From positions 1-20,166 of IMG/VR virus record IMGVR_UViG_3300047558_000005: 20,166 bases of DNA; one strand, 5' to 3'. Of this stretch, positions 6,661 through 13,937 are shown one piece after another. Below the pieces are notes generated by a model. The model saw only the letters and a program-made list of their open reading frames with translations. It made no database searches and was not told the DNA's origin. The position numbers and the translations under genes are program-made. Every line of letters starts with the position of its first letter. Position 1 is the stretch's first letter. The stretch is from a virus.

Positions 6661-7371
6661 ATGATAGGTATATATAAAATTACAAGCCCAAGTGGCAAAA
6701 TTTACATTGGTCAAACTACCAATTTTACTAAGAGAAAGAATTACTACAAGAATGGTGCAAAGCCATATCAAGTAAGGATTCACAATTCATTACAGAAGTA
6801 TGGCTATGATGCACATACTATTGAATTTATTGAAAAATGTTTAGTAGAAAATCTAAACGAAAGAGAAAGATATTGGCAAGACTTTTATGATGTTATTGGA
6901 GAAAATGGTCTTAATTGCAGATTAACTGAAACTAAAGACAAATCTGGATTTATAAGCGAGGAATCTAAAATTAAAATGTCAGAAGCAAGAAAAAATAGAA
7001 TATTTGACCAAAATTGGATTGATAAACTAAGGAAATCTGCTATGGGTAAAAAACATAGCGAAGAAACTAAAAAAAGAATATCAGAATCAAATAAAGGCAG
7101 AAAGTTTAGTGCAGAACATATAGCTAAGTTGCCACAAAATCAAAAAGGGAAATTTAGACCAAAAGCATCTGAAGCTACTAAAATTAAGCAAAGTCTTAAT
7201 AGTGGAAAATCAAAGGTAGTTTATCAATATACTATTAATGGTATGTTTATAGACGAGTATAGAAATGTTGCTGAAGCTCAAAGGTGCTTAGGCATAAAAA
7301 ACATTAGTTCTGCTGCTTTGGGCAAAATACCATCATCTGGAGGCTTCAAATGGTCGTACACCAAATTTTGA
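6661..7371 (+). CDS. GIY-YIG homing endonuclease with NUMOD DNA-binding repeats
   Basis: Protein of 236 residues. A GIY-YIG nuclease domain occupies about 1-90: GIY at 3-5, YIG at 15-17, conserved arginine R25, the probable metal-binding glutamate E69 in LNERERYW, and N85. Two NUMOD3-like segments follow (SEESKIKMSEARK near 100 and SEETKKRISESNKGR near 135), then a NUMOD1-like segment from about 186 (VYQYTINGMFIDEYRNVAEA). This is the I-TevI/I-BmoI modular plan: nicking domain plus a beads-like DNA-binding arm. Such genes spread by cutting alleles that lack them. It is a free-standing mobile gene between intact neighbours. ATG 6661 is chosen because it begins the nuclease domain exactly; a GTG at 6628 would run through the terminator. 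No ribosome-binding site is visible. Confidence 0.9.
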   Translation: MIGIYKITSPSGKIYIGQTTNFTKRKNYYKNGAKPYQVRIHNSLQKYGYDAHTIEFIEKCLVENLNERERYWQDFYDVIGENGLNCRLTETKDKSGFISEESKIKMSEARKNRIFDQNWIDKLRKSAMGKKHSEETKKRISESNKGRKFSAEHIAKLPQNQKGKFRPKASEATKIKQSLNSGKSKVVYQYTINGMFIDEYRNVAEAQRCLGIKNISSAALGKIPSSGGFKWSYTKF

Positions 7372-7372
7372 C

Positions 7373-7380
7373 TATTTTTG
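7373..7380 (+). promoter_or_regulatory. Promoter-like TAnnTTTG element before the connector gene
   Basis: TATTTTTG lies one base after the endonuclease stop codon and 15 bases before the next ATG. The following bases GTAAAAATATA... closely match those after the portal element. No good -33 TTG is seen at the expected spacing, which weakens the call. It would restart transcription of neck and tail genes downstream of the capsid terminator. Confidence 0.42.
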
Positions 7381-7395
7381 TAAAAATATATTAGA

Positions 7396-7941
7396 ATGCA
7401 AATTGTAAGAGATATAGCGGTTTTGTCAGATACTATAGCAGAGCCAATAACACTTGAGGAAGCTAAAAACTATCTAAGAGTAGACTACCCTGAAGACGAT
7501 GCCTTAATTGAAGCTTTAATCACTTCAGCAAGAGTTAGGTTGGAGCAATATGCAGGTGTGGCTATGACTGAAAGAACATTACAAGTTGTAGCTTATATGA
7601 CTGAGTTTATAGAATTGCCTTATATGCCAATGGGGGTTTTGATGTCAGTAGAATATTGGAATAATATTTCATGGATTACTTTAGAAGAAGGAGATTATAA
7701 TACATTGGGTATTAACACAATGAAAGTGTATGCAGTTGCATATGGAGAAGGAGAATATAGATTTACTTATAGTTGTGGATATTGTGATGCTACTCCATCA
7801 ATGAGAACAGCTGTGTTTAAAATGTTAGCTGACCTTTACGAATACAGAGAATCAAGCGTTGAGTCAAGTAAGCCAAGTCCAAACTTAACTACGGCTTACG
7901 AATTAATGAAGCCTTATAAAAGAATAAACTATATCTTATAA
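7396..7941 (+). CDS. Head-tail connector protein, gp6-like
   Basis: Protein of 181 residues. The N-terminal ITLEEAKNYLRVDYPEDDALIEALITSARVRLEQYAG (given here only as positions 18-54, key residues EEAK-LRVD and ARVRLEQ) is the signature of the Phage_connect_1 / HK97 gp6-like family, a ring that docks under the portal and extends the channel. A central beta-rich portion and a final helix (AVFKMLADLYEYRES) complete the expected fold. It is the first gene of the neck set; its stop overlaps the next start by one base (TAATG). Confidence 0.88.
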   Translation: MQIVRDIAVLSDTIAEPITLEEAKNYLRVDYPEDDALIEALITSARVRLEQYAGVAMTERTLQVVAYMTEFIELPYMPMGVLMSVEYWNNISWITLEEGDYNTLGINTMKVYAVAYGEGEYRFTYSCGYCDATPSMRTAVFKMLADLYEYRESSVESSKPSPNLTTAYELMKPYKRINYIL

Positions 7942-8261
7942 TGATAGAGCAATTACGCAACAGAATCACTTTTAAGAGCCTTACAGGCGTTTCTGACGGT
8001 GCTGGTGGGTTTGTTAATACTGCAACTGCATATTATACTTGCTGGGCTGAAATAGTACGTCAAAATCAAAATAAGGATAATATAGCAATGAAAGATAATA
8101 TTGATGATAATATTACTTTTAGAATTAGATACACTACATCAAAAACTTTTGATAACAAACTTATCATAGAGTTTAAGAATAAGAAATACCTTATCAACTC
8201 AGTAATCAATGAAGGAGACATCAATAAGTACTTCTTGATTGGTTGTGCAACATTGAAATAA
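7941..8261 (+). CDS. Head-tail adaptor / head closure protein
   Basis: Protein of 106 residues, of SPP1 gp16 / Phage_H_T_join type. It starts IEQLRNRITFKSLTGVSDGA, followed by a GGFVNTATAYYTCWAEI segment and an FRIRYTTSKTFDNKLIIEF beta region, the usual small beta-barrel pattern of head-completion proteins (rings that seal the portal after packaging and carry the tail). One-base overlaps on both sides (7941 and 8261) indicate translational coupling within the neck cluster. Confidence 0.85.
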   Translation: MIEQLRNRITFKSLTGVSDGAGGFVNTATAYYTCWAEIVRQNQNKDNIAMKDNIDDNITFRIRYTTSKTFDNKLIIEFKNKKYLINSVINEGDINKYFLIGCATLK

Positions 8262-8716
8262 TGGCTACATTTAATGTACAAGTTCAAGGACTTAAAGAAC
8301 TTAGAAGTAAATTTCAAAAAGCTCCACAAAGTGTTGAAAATCAAGTAAAAAAAATTATTGACGAATCTGTTATTGATATGCAAAACAGAGCAAAACGTCA
8401 TGTACCTGTAAAGACTGGAGCTTTAAAATCTAGCATTACACATAGGCCATTTAATTATAAAACAGGTGCTTTGTTTATGGCTGGTAATCAAACTACTGTA
8501 AAATATGCTCCTTATGTAGAATTTGGTACTGGTGCAAGATTCCAAATACCTGCTTATCCAAATGTAAATTTAGATGACCTTGAAGCTTATGCATTTACAT
8601 TTAAAAGACCAAATACCAAAAAACAAGTAAATTTACCACATAGGCCATTTATGTTCTTAGCTTATTACGAAGTTTATAGTAATATGATTAAGAGAATTAA
8701 AGGAATAAAGATATAA
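8261..8716 (+). CDS. HK97 gp10-like neck / tail-completion protein
   Basis: Protein of 151 residues from ATG 8261, which overlaps the preceding stop by one base; an upstream TTG (8243) is possible but less likely. The family motif is clear: a helical N-terminus, then AKRHVPVKTGALKSSI (about 52-67), then KYAPYVEFGTGAR (about 88-100) and the late HRPFMFLAYYE. HK97 gp10 family proteins sit in the neck or tail terminator region. Genes in this order (connector, adaptor, gp10, completion protein, tube) are standard for siphoviruses. Confidence 0.9.
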   Translation: MATFNVQVQGLKELRSKFQKAPQSVENQVKKIIDESVIDMQNRAKRHVPVKTGALKSSITHRPFNYKTGALFMAGNQTTVKYAPYVEFGTGARFQIPAYPNVNLDDLEAYAFTFKRPNTKKQVNLPHRPFMFLAYYEVYSNMIKRIKGIKI

Positions 8717-8740
8717 ATATATTTCACTAAATTTGTATAA

Positions 8741-9166
8741 ATGAAAGACTGCGGATACGCTATAAGAAAAGCTTACATTGATAAGTTAACTGCGGCTTCC
8801 TATTCTTTAGGAGTTTATGATACCATAGCTCCTGATAGCATAGAACCTCCGTTCCTTATTATAAGCAGTCAGACATCGGCAGAGAATAGCGACAAGCAAA
8901 ACTATAATTTTGACGTCACTATTCAGTTTGACATAATTTATAAGACTTCTAAGACTGGTGAAGTAGGACAGAAATCAGTAGACGATTGGTCTAATGAGCT
9001 TTTAGGTATTATTGGCGTTTATCCAATAGACTATCCAAATGCTGGTCCTTATTTTAAAATTGTCACAAGAAAGGTTGGCTCAAATCAAGCAATGTTTGAT
9101 TATATCGACCAGGCTTATATTTTTAGAAGAGTTATGGTATTTGAACATTTCGTAAATCAATTATAA
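8741..9166 (+). CDS. Tail completion / tail terminator protein (DUF3168-like)
   Basis: Protein of 141 residues. It has the alpha/beta pattern of the gpU/DUF3168 group: an N-terminal helix (AIRKAYIDKLTAA), a YDTIAPDSIEPPFLIISSQT strand region, FDVTIQFDIIYKTS, and a closing YIFRRVMVFEHFV strand. The position directly before the tube gene supports a role capping the tail tube where it meets the neck. A TAAATTTG at 8728-8735 precedes the start by only five bases; this is too close for a normal promoter, and the gene is probably read from upstream. Confidence 0.72.
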   Translation: MKDCGYAIRKAYIDKLTAASYSLGVYDTIAPDSIEPPFLIISSQTSAENSDKQNYNFDVTIQFDIIYKTSKTGEVGQKSVDDWSNELLGIIGVYPIDYPNAGPYFKIVTRKVGSNQAMFDYIDQAYIFRRVMVFEHFVNQL

Positions 9167-9186
9167 AAAAGATAAAATAAAATAAA

Positions 9187-9624
9187 ATGGCAACAACAGG
9201 CGTATTTAACGGAACCTCATTAGTTGTGATGGTTGGAAGTGAGGTAGTAGCACATGCTACATCATGTTCTTTAAGCTTTTCAGTAGACTTACCTGAAACT
9301 ACAGATAAGCAAAGTGGTGGATGGGTAGAACATTTAGGTGGTGCAAAGTCTTGGACTTTGACTACAGATGGTTTAGCTACAGTTGACCCTGCTGCTACAG
9401 CAAATTACTATACTACAGGTGAATTAATGTCTGCTATAGCAAATAGAACTGCTGTAACTGTTTGGTTTACAACTGTAAGTGGTACAACTAAAGTAACAGG
9501 TGATTTGTCTTGGACTGGTTCTGCATTTGTAGAAAGCATGGATATTACTGCTGACATGGAGTCTCCAGTTACTTATTCTGCTACATTCACAGGAACTGGT
9601 GCTTTGACTCAAGCTACTAACTAA
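9187..9624 (+). CDS. Major tail tube protein
   Basis: Protein of 145 residues, TP901-1-like tail tube family. It begins FNGTSLVVMVGSEVVAHATS, continues with the DLPETTDKQSGGWVEH loop and KSWTLTTDGLATVD, and ends with VESMDITADMESPVTYSATF and FTGTG, all diagnostic of this tube fold. It forms stacked hexamers around the tape measure. The leader before the ATG is almost pure A/T with repeated AAATAA units, fitting high expression without a Shine-Dalgarno sequence. A diverged copy of this domain occurs in the gene at 13938-15116. Confidence 0.92.
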   Translation: MATTGVFNGTSLVVMVGSEVVAHATSCSLSFSVDLPETTDKQSGGWVEHLGGAKSWTLTTDGLATVDPAATANYYTTGELMSAIANRTAVTVWFTTVSGTTKVTGDLSWTGSAFVESMDITADMESPVTYSATFTGTGALTQATN

Positions 9625-9645
9625 TAACCAAAAAATAACCAAAAC
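9623..9645 (+). promoter_or_regulatory. AACCAAAA-type A-rich translation leader
   Basis: The gap before the tail chaperone gene carries AATAACCAAAAA (9623-9634) followed by a second ATAACCAAAA. The same 12 bases occur before terL at 1209-1220. With no Shine-Dalgarno motif, such A-rich leaders are the normal initiation context in Bacteroidota; exact recurrence suggests a selected leader. Confidence 0.35.
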
Positions 9646-10011
9646 ATGAGAGGACACTATGAATTAACTCTTTCCGATGGAAAGAAAATACCAATGCGTT
9701 TTTGTACTTGGAGTCTTAAAAGATTCTGTCAATTACAAGGCATTGGACCAGCTGAAATTGGTGAATCATTAAGCGGTTCTGATACTCTTGATGCAATCAC
9801 TAATTTATTAAGAGCAGCAGCGGAATATCCTTTATACAAAGAAGGTATTACGCCAAACTTTACTGATTTGGATGTATGTGATTGGATTGACGACATAGGA
9901 GGTATGTCAAGTGTAAAGTTTAATCAAATGATTGCTGTTTTAAATGAAAGCATGAATAGTGGATTAGAGCAACCTACGAAATCTAAGAAAGATAGAGTAA
10001 AAAAAAATTAG
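9646..10011 (+). CDS. Tail assembly chaperone, short form (gpG-like)
   Basis: Protein of 121 residues. It begins with a compact beta segment (HYELTLSDGKKIPMRFCTWS), then helices including LKRFCQLQGIGPAEIGESL and DAITNLLRAAAEYPLYKEG, typical of phage tail assembly chaperones that coat the tape measure before tube polymerisation. The last codons (GTA AAA AAA AAT TAG) contain a run of nine A's where a -1 frameshift can yield the longer GT-like product. Its position between tube and tape measure genes is the standard place for the G/GT pair. Confidence 0.85.
   Translation: MRGHYELTLSDGKKIPMRFCTWSLKRFCQLQGIGPAEIGESLSGSDTLDAITNLLRAAAEYPLYKEGITPNFTDLDVCDWIDDIGGMSSVKFNQMIAVLNESMNSGLEQPTKSKKDRVKKN
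9999..10005 (+). promoter_or_regulatory. Programmed -1 ribosomal frameshift slippery heptamer A_AAA_AAA
   Basis: A_AAA_AAA (9999-10005) lies in a run of nine A's six bases before the stop (TAG, 10009-10011) of the short chaperone. Tandem slippage by -1 leads directly into the frame of 10005-10325. In that -1 frame the nearest upstream stop is TAG at 9993-9995, so the two frames overlap only at 9996-10011 and the heptamer falls inside. This is the lambda gpG/gpGT arrangement. Confidence 0.85.
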
Positions 10012-10325
10012 AGTGGATTGATATTGAAAGATATACAATGGGGGAGTGCCAAGTGCTTCCCCATTTGTTTTGGGAGATGACGATGGCAGAGTTAGATTTT
10101 TTATGGTATGGATATAGGCATAAAGAAGAGCAAGAGTGGGTTAGATTAAGATGGCAAACTACTATATTAGTTAATTTAGTAGCACCTAAAAACAAAAAAA
10201 TAAAGCCAAAAGACCTTCTTGAGCTTGATTGCGATAATCGTAACTTTGTAAAGCAAAAGGTAATGAATCAAGATGAATTAAATGAAGTCTTGAAAAAATA
10301 TGAAAACTCTAAACCAATAGTATAA
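10005..10325 (+). CDS. Tail assembly chaperone, -1 frameshift extension (T part of gpGT-like)
   Basis: This frame adds about 106 residues to the first 120 of the short form, giving a fusion of roughly 226. The bases between the slip site and the first ATG (10038) translate as KLEWIDIERYTM, which looks like continuous coding sequence, and no ribosome-binding signal precedes that ATG; both favour translation by frameshift. An independent 95-residue product from 10038 is the alternative. The body (ELDFLWYGYRHKEEQEWVRL, then a basic Lys-rich stretch) resembles T domains that bind tail tube subunits and bring them to the tape measure. It overlaps the tape measure start by one base. Confidence 0.82.
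   Translation, partial: KLEWIDIERYTMGECQVLPHLFWEMTMAELDFLWYGYRHKEEQEWVRLRWQTTILVNLVAPKNKKIKPKDLLELDCDNRNFVKQKVMNQDELNEVLKKYENSKPIV
10037..10065 (+). repeat. Stem-loop downstream of the frameshift site
   Basis: AATGGGGGAG-type left arm (about 10037-10046) pairs with CTTCCCCATT (10056-10065): ten pairs including one G-U, with a 9-base loop. It lies about 31 bases after the slippery heptamer, farther than the usual 5-9 bases, so a direct stimulator role is uncertain; part of a larger fold is possible. It is one of few GC-rich hairpins in this AT-rich window. Confidence 0.5.
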
Positions 10326-12001
10326 TGGCTGACGAACAAATTAAGATTAGGATACAAGCTGATGCGGAACAATTTAAAATGGTATCAGCTGCTGTAGAAA
10401 GAGCATTAGCTGGTATAGGTAAAGAAGCTGATATAACTGCTGGAAAGATTAGAGGTGCTGGTAATGCAGTTAAATCTGCTAATCAACAATGGACAAGCTT
10501 AGCTTTAGTTATTCAAGATTTGCCATATGGTTTTAGAGGTATCCAAAACAACTTACCTGCATTAGCAAGTGGTGTAGCAAATTTAGCTGGTCCAGCTTAT
10601 TTAGCATTTTCTGCATTGGTTGCCGCTGTAACAGCATATGATATGGGTATTTTTGGTGCTAAAGAAAAAACAGATGATTTTAATAAAAGTTTAGCTGAAA
10701 CAAATAAAGAATTAAAAGGAGCAGTTAATTATATGAATGCTGACATAGCTTCATTAAATAGTTTATTAACTGTAACGACTAATCTTAATTACTCAGAAAG
10801 AGAAAGAAAACAAGCATTAAGTGATATTAAGGACATTATTGGTAAAGTAAATAAAGTTGAAGCTGAAAAAATAAAAAATGATGGTACTGCATATTGGGCC
10901 GTTGTTAAATATACAGAGGCTTTAAAACAGCAACAAATTGTTGAACTTACTGGTAAAAAAATTGCCGAGTTACAGATTGGCATAATGGAGAAAAGGGATA
11001 AACTTGACATTGCTAGAAGAAAAACGCAAAGAGGTGGACCAAGTCAATGGTTACAAGCTTTTTTAGGATACCCAGATTTACAAACAGCTGAAGAAGATGT
11101 AATAGGTGCTGAGTCATTACTAAGGAAACTTGAAAATATGAATGCATCTGCATTAGTAGCAGCAGGTAAAAATAAATTTTTAAATCCTGATAAGCAAGGT
11201 CCAACCGATAACAGTATGTATAAAAACCTTAAGTCAGAAACTGGCTTATGGTTAGCTGAATATAAAAAAAGACAAGAATTTGCAAAGAAAAATGCAAAAA
11301 TAATTGCTCAAACAAAACCTCAAGATAAAGCAAAGGCAGAAGACAAAAGGTTAAGTGATATAAAGCAATTTGGTGAATATGTTATGTCAGGTGATTTTGG
11401 AAAGTCATTACAAGGAGCAACATCTTCTTTTTATGAATCTTTAAATCCTGGTTTAATAGATGCCGAAAATGAAGCTTTAGTTACTAGAAATGAATTAATT
11501 AAGCAACAAGCCGATGCTTATTTACAAATGGCTGATACTATTTCAAATTTTGCCACTAATGCCTTTATGGGATTATGGGCTGCAATGGAGCAAGGCATGA
11601 GTATTGGTGATGCATTGGCTAATATGTTTATGGATTTAGTCAAACAAATTGCTGCTGCAGCATTTAAGGCTTTGATATTTTCTATAGTACTTAGTTTATT
11701 GCCTGGAACAGGAACACTAGGTACTGCCGCTGCTGCATCAAAAAAAGCGGCAAATGGATTTGGTGGATTGTTTAAATATTTTATGGGGTTTGCTAATGGT
11801 GGTATTATATCTGGACCTACTATGGGCTTAATGGGAGAATATCCAGGTGCTCAAAATAATCCTGAAGTTGTTGCTCCATTGGATAAATTAAAAGATTTAA
11901 TGGCTGGTTCAGGAGGCGGAGGTTCATTTGTACTTAGAGGTCAAGATTTAGTTTTAGCTATGAATAGAAGCGAATCATCATTAAAACTTAGAAGAGGATA
12001 A
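10325..12001 (+). CDS. Tail tape measure protein
   Basis: Protein of 558 residues. It begins with the common tape-measure opening IKIRIQADAEQFKM, followed by small-residue-rich helices, a hydrophobic stretch at about 77-106 with the QDLPYGFRGIQNNLP segment just before it, a long charged helical region (about 115-370), a second hydrophobic stretch (about 435-465) and a Gly-rich FANGGIISGPTMGLMGE end typical of these proteins. Using the family rule of about 1.5 angstroms per residue, the tail would be near 80-85 nm. Hydrophobic segments fit a role in genome delivery across the host envelope. No muramidase or peptidase domain is recognisable. Starts and stops overlap neighbours by one base. Confidence 0.9.
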   Translation: MADEQIKIRIQADAEQFKMVSAAVERALAGIGKEADITAGKIRGAGNAVKSANQQWTSLALVIQDLPYGFRGIQNNLPALASGVANLAGPAYLAFSALVAAVTAYDMGIFGAKEKTDDFNKSLAETNKELKGAVNYMNADIASLNSLLTVTTNLNYSERERKQALSDIKDIIGKVNKVEAEKIKNDGTAYWAVVKYTEALKQQQIVELTGKKIAELQIGIMEKRDKLDIARRKTQRGGPSQWLQAFLGYPDLQTAEEDVIGAESLLRKLENMNASALVAAGKNKFLNPDKQGPTDNSMYKNLKSETGLWLAEYKKRQEFAKKNAKIIAQTKPQDKAKAEDKRLSDIKQFGEYVMSGDFGKSLQGATSSFYESLNPGLIDAENEALVTRNELIKQQADAYLQMADTISNFATNAFMGLWAAMEQGMSIGDALANMFMDLVKQIAAAAFKALIFSIVLSLLPGTGTLGTAAAASKKAANGFGGLFKYFMGFANGGIISGPTMGLMGEYPGAQNNPEVVAPLDKLKDLMAGSGGGGSFVLRGQDLVLAMNRSESSLKLRRG

Positions 12002-13935
12002 TGGCATACGGACAAAAATACTCAGTATTGTTTGCTACAAGAGCAGATAAAAACGTTGAGCTTAAAATGTGGCAAGATGGATATTCTGGCTCTATTATTA
12101 GCCTACAAGGTATTGATGTTAATTTACAGTATATACCAAATTCAGATGACCCTTACGAACCAATATATGCATCGCAATTAGGTGTCACAATAGATTTTAC
12201 TGATAATTTATCAGATATTATAAACTTTACTAATATAGATGATAGATATACATATGTTGAAATGTATATAAATTCAGTTATTGAATGGGTTGGATTTGTT
12301 ATTAATGATAATGTTCAAGTATCTTATTCAACAGGTAGAAAGTTAGTTTCATTTAATGCTACTGATGGATTAGGAATGTTAAAAGATATTGTATTTGTTC
12401 CTAAAGCTGGTAATACTGGTGTTAATGATTCGACTAGCTTATTTAATATACTTGCTATATGTTTTAATGGAATTGGCTTTAAAAACAACAGAAACATTAT
12501 TACATTGTGCTCTTATTTTGCCAATGGTATGAGTAACAGGTCTGTAAATTCATGGAGAGACCCGTTTGTACAAACTTATATAAATTATAGAACATTTTTA
12601 GAAAATGAATATACTTATATAAATTGCTTAGATATTATTTCTAATATTGCTAAATCATTTGGATGTAGAATATTTCAAGCTAAAGGTAAATGGTGGGTAG
12701 TATCTATAAATGAATTTGCAAGTATAAATTCATATTATACTGAATATACATCAACAGGTACAGTAGTTAATAATGGTGATGGTAATTTAATTAACACGTC
12801 ATCTATTGTTCAACCATATGTCACAAATACTTCAGGTTTGTATTTTATTGATAATAGCCAATTAAAAATTATAAAAAAGGGATTTTATAAAATTATAGCA
12901 GAAGGAAATGTAGAAGTGTCTGAAAATTATATACCTAATGGCAATTTAATAGATAATAATGGAACAGAAGCTACTTTTTGGACTAGAAGTTCAACTGGTG
13001 ACGGTACTTGTTTATTACAGCAAAATGCTATTACAGATTCTTATTATTTTGAGCTTACTGCTCCTTCTGGAGGACCAGCTGGTACTGCAGGAATAACATT
13101 AGAATCTACTTCTAATGCTTATGTAACAGCAGGAGATTCATTACAATTAAACATATTAATTGGTGCAGCTACTGGAACCACCCCAATAGGTTTTATAGAT
13201 ATATCAATAAATACTGGAAGTATCATTTATTATTTAAACAATGATAAAAAATGGCAAACAACATCTACTTCATATACAGTATATAATCCAAAGACAACTG
13301 GTGCTGCAGAAGATTTTACTTTAGATTTAAAAACAGAGGCTTTTCCTGGAACTGGTCAGTTAAGTTTTACATATAGAATATCAGAAGGCATAGCTTTTGT
13401 TTCTTTGACTAATTTTGTTATGCAAATTAAATCTGGCATTGGTTCATATAATCTTACTGGAACATTATCAGAAAGCGAACAATATACGAAGAAGATTAGT
13501 TTACCTTATGGAAGTACTGGCAGTGATTCATATTATCCATCTGCAAAAGGAACTTTATTATTAAGCAATAATTCAGTTGCTGCAGGATGGTACAGGTATG
13601 GAATGGAACCTGTAGGAGAATTTTTCACTTTAGCAGAATTAATAGTTCAACAATATGTAAACACATTTGCATTAAATATAATTAATGTTGATTGTGATTT
13701 AAGTAGTTTTTATACAACTAATACTAACTTTAGAACATTAAACGCATCAAAACTTATTTTTGCAACAGATACGGACCCTGCATCAATAAATATTAGCAGC
13801 AAATCATATATGTTAGGTAATGCAACAATATCATATCCATCTAATAGTGCGAATGCTACATTGTTACAAATATCAAATACTGAGATAAGTTGCACAAGAG
13901 TAAATAAATATACACCTCAAACAAGTACATTTTAG
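12001..13935 (+). CDS. Distal tail / baseplate hub-like protein with a carbohydrate-binding-like domain
   Basis: Protein of 644 residues, directly after the tape measure, where distal tail and tail-associated proteins are encoded. The N-terminal part (about 1-300) shows the pattern IEWVGFVINDN...FNATDGLGMLKDI (key residues near 95-130), a segment recurrent in hub-like tail proteins of Bacteroidota phages, then an insert with CRIFQAKGKWWVVSINEF. From about 308 to 490 a beta-sandwich-like region beginning NYIPNGNLIDNNGTEATFW resembles carbohydrate-binding modules and may contact surface glycans. The C-terminus (about 490-644) is again beta-rich. No catalytic motif is seen. Family assignment is inferred from position and pattern, not a firm match. 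Confidence 0.65.
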   Translation: MAYGQKYSVLFATRADKNVELKMWQDGYSGSIISLQGIDVNLQYIPNSDDPYEPIYASQLGVTIDFTDNLSDIINFTNIDDRYTYVEMYINSVIEWVGFVINDNVQVSYSTGRKLVSFNATDGLGMLKDIVFVPKAGNTGVNDSTSLFNILAICFNGIGFKNNRNIITLCSYFANGMSNRSVNSWRDPFVQTYINYRTFLENEYTYINCLDIISNIAKSFGCRIFQAKGKWWVVSINEFASINSYYTEYTSTGTVVNNGDGNLINTSSIVQPYVTNTSGLYFIDNSQLKIIKKGFYKIIAEGNVEVSENYIPNGNLIDNNGTEATFWTRSSTGDGTCLLQQNAITDSYYFELTAPSGGPAGTAGITLESTSNAYVTAGDSLQLNILIGAATGTTPIGFIDISINTGSIIYYLNNDKKWQTTSTSYTVYNPKTTGAAEDFTLDLKTEAFPGTGQLSFTYRISEGIAFVSLTNFVMQIKSGIGSYNLTGTLSESEQYTKKISLPYGSTGSDSYYPSAKGTLLLSNNSVAAGWYRYGMEPVGEFFTLAELIVQQYVNTFALNIINVDCDLSSFYTTNTNFRTLNASKLIFATDTDPASINISSKSYMLGNATISYPSNSANATLLQISNTEISCTRVNKYTPQTSTF

Positions 13936-13937
13936 AT

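Noticed and set aside
8728-8735. TAAATTTG as a promoter before the tail completion gene
   Set aside because: Only five bases separate it from the ATG, so the transcript would start at or after the start codon; chance matches of this degenerate box are expected in AT-rich DNA.
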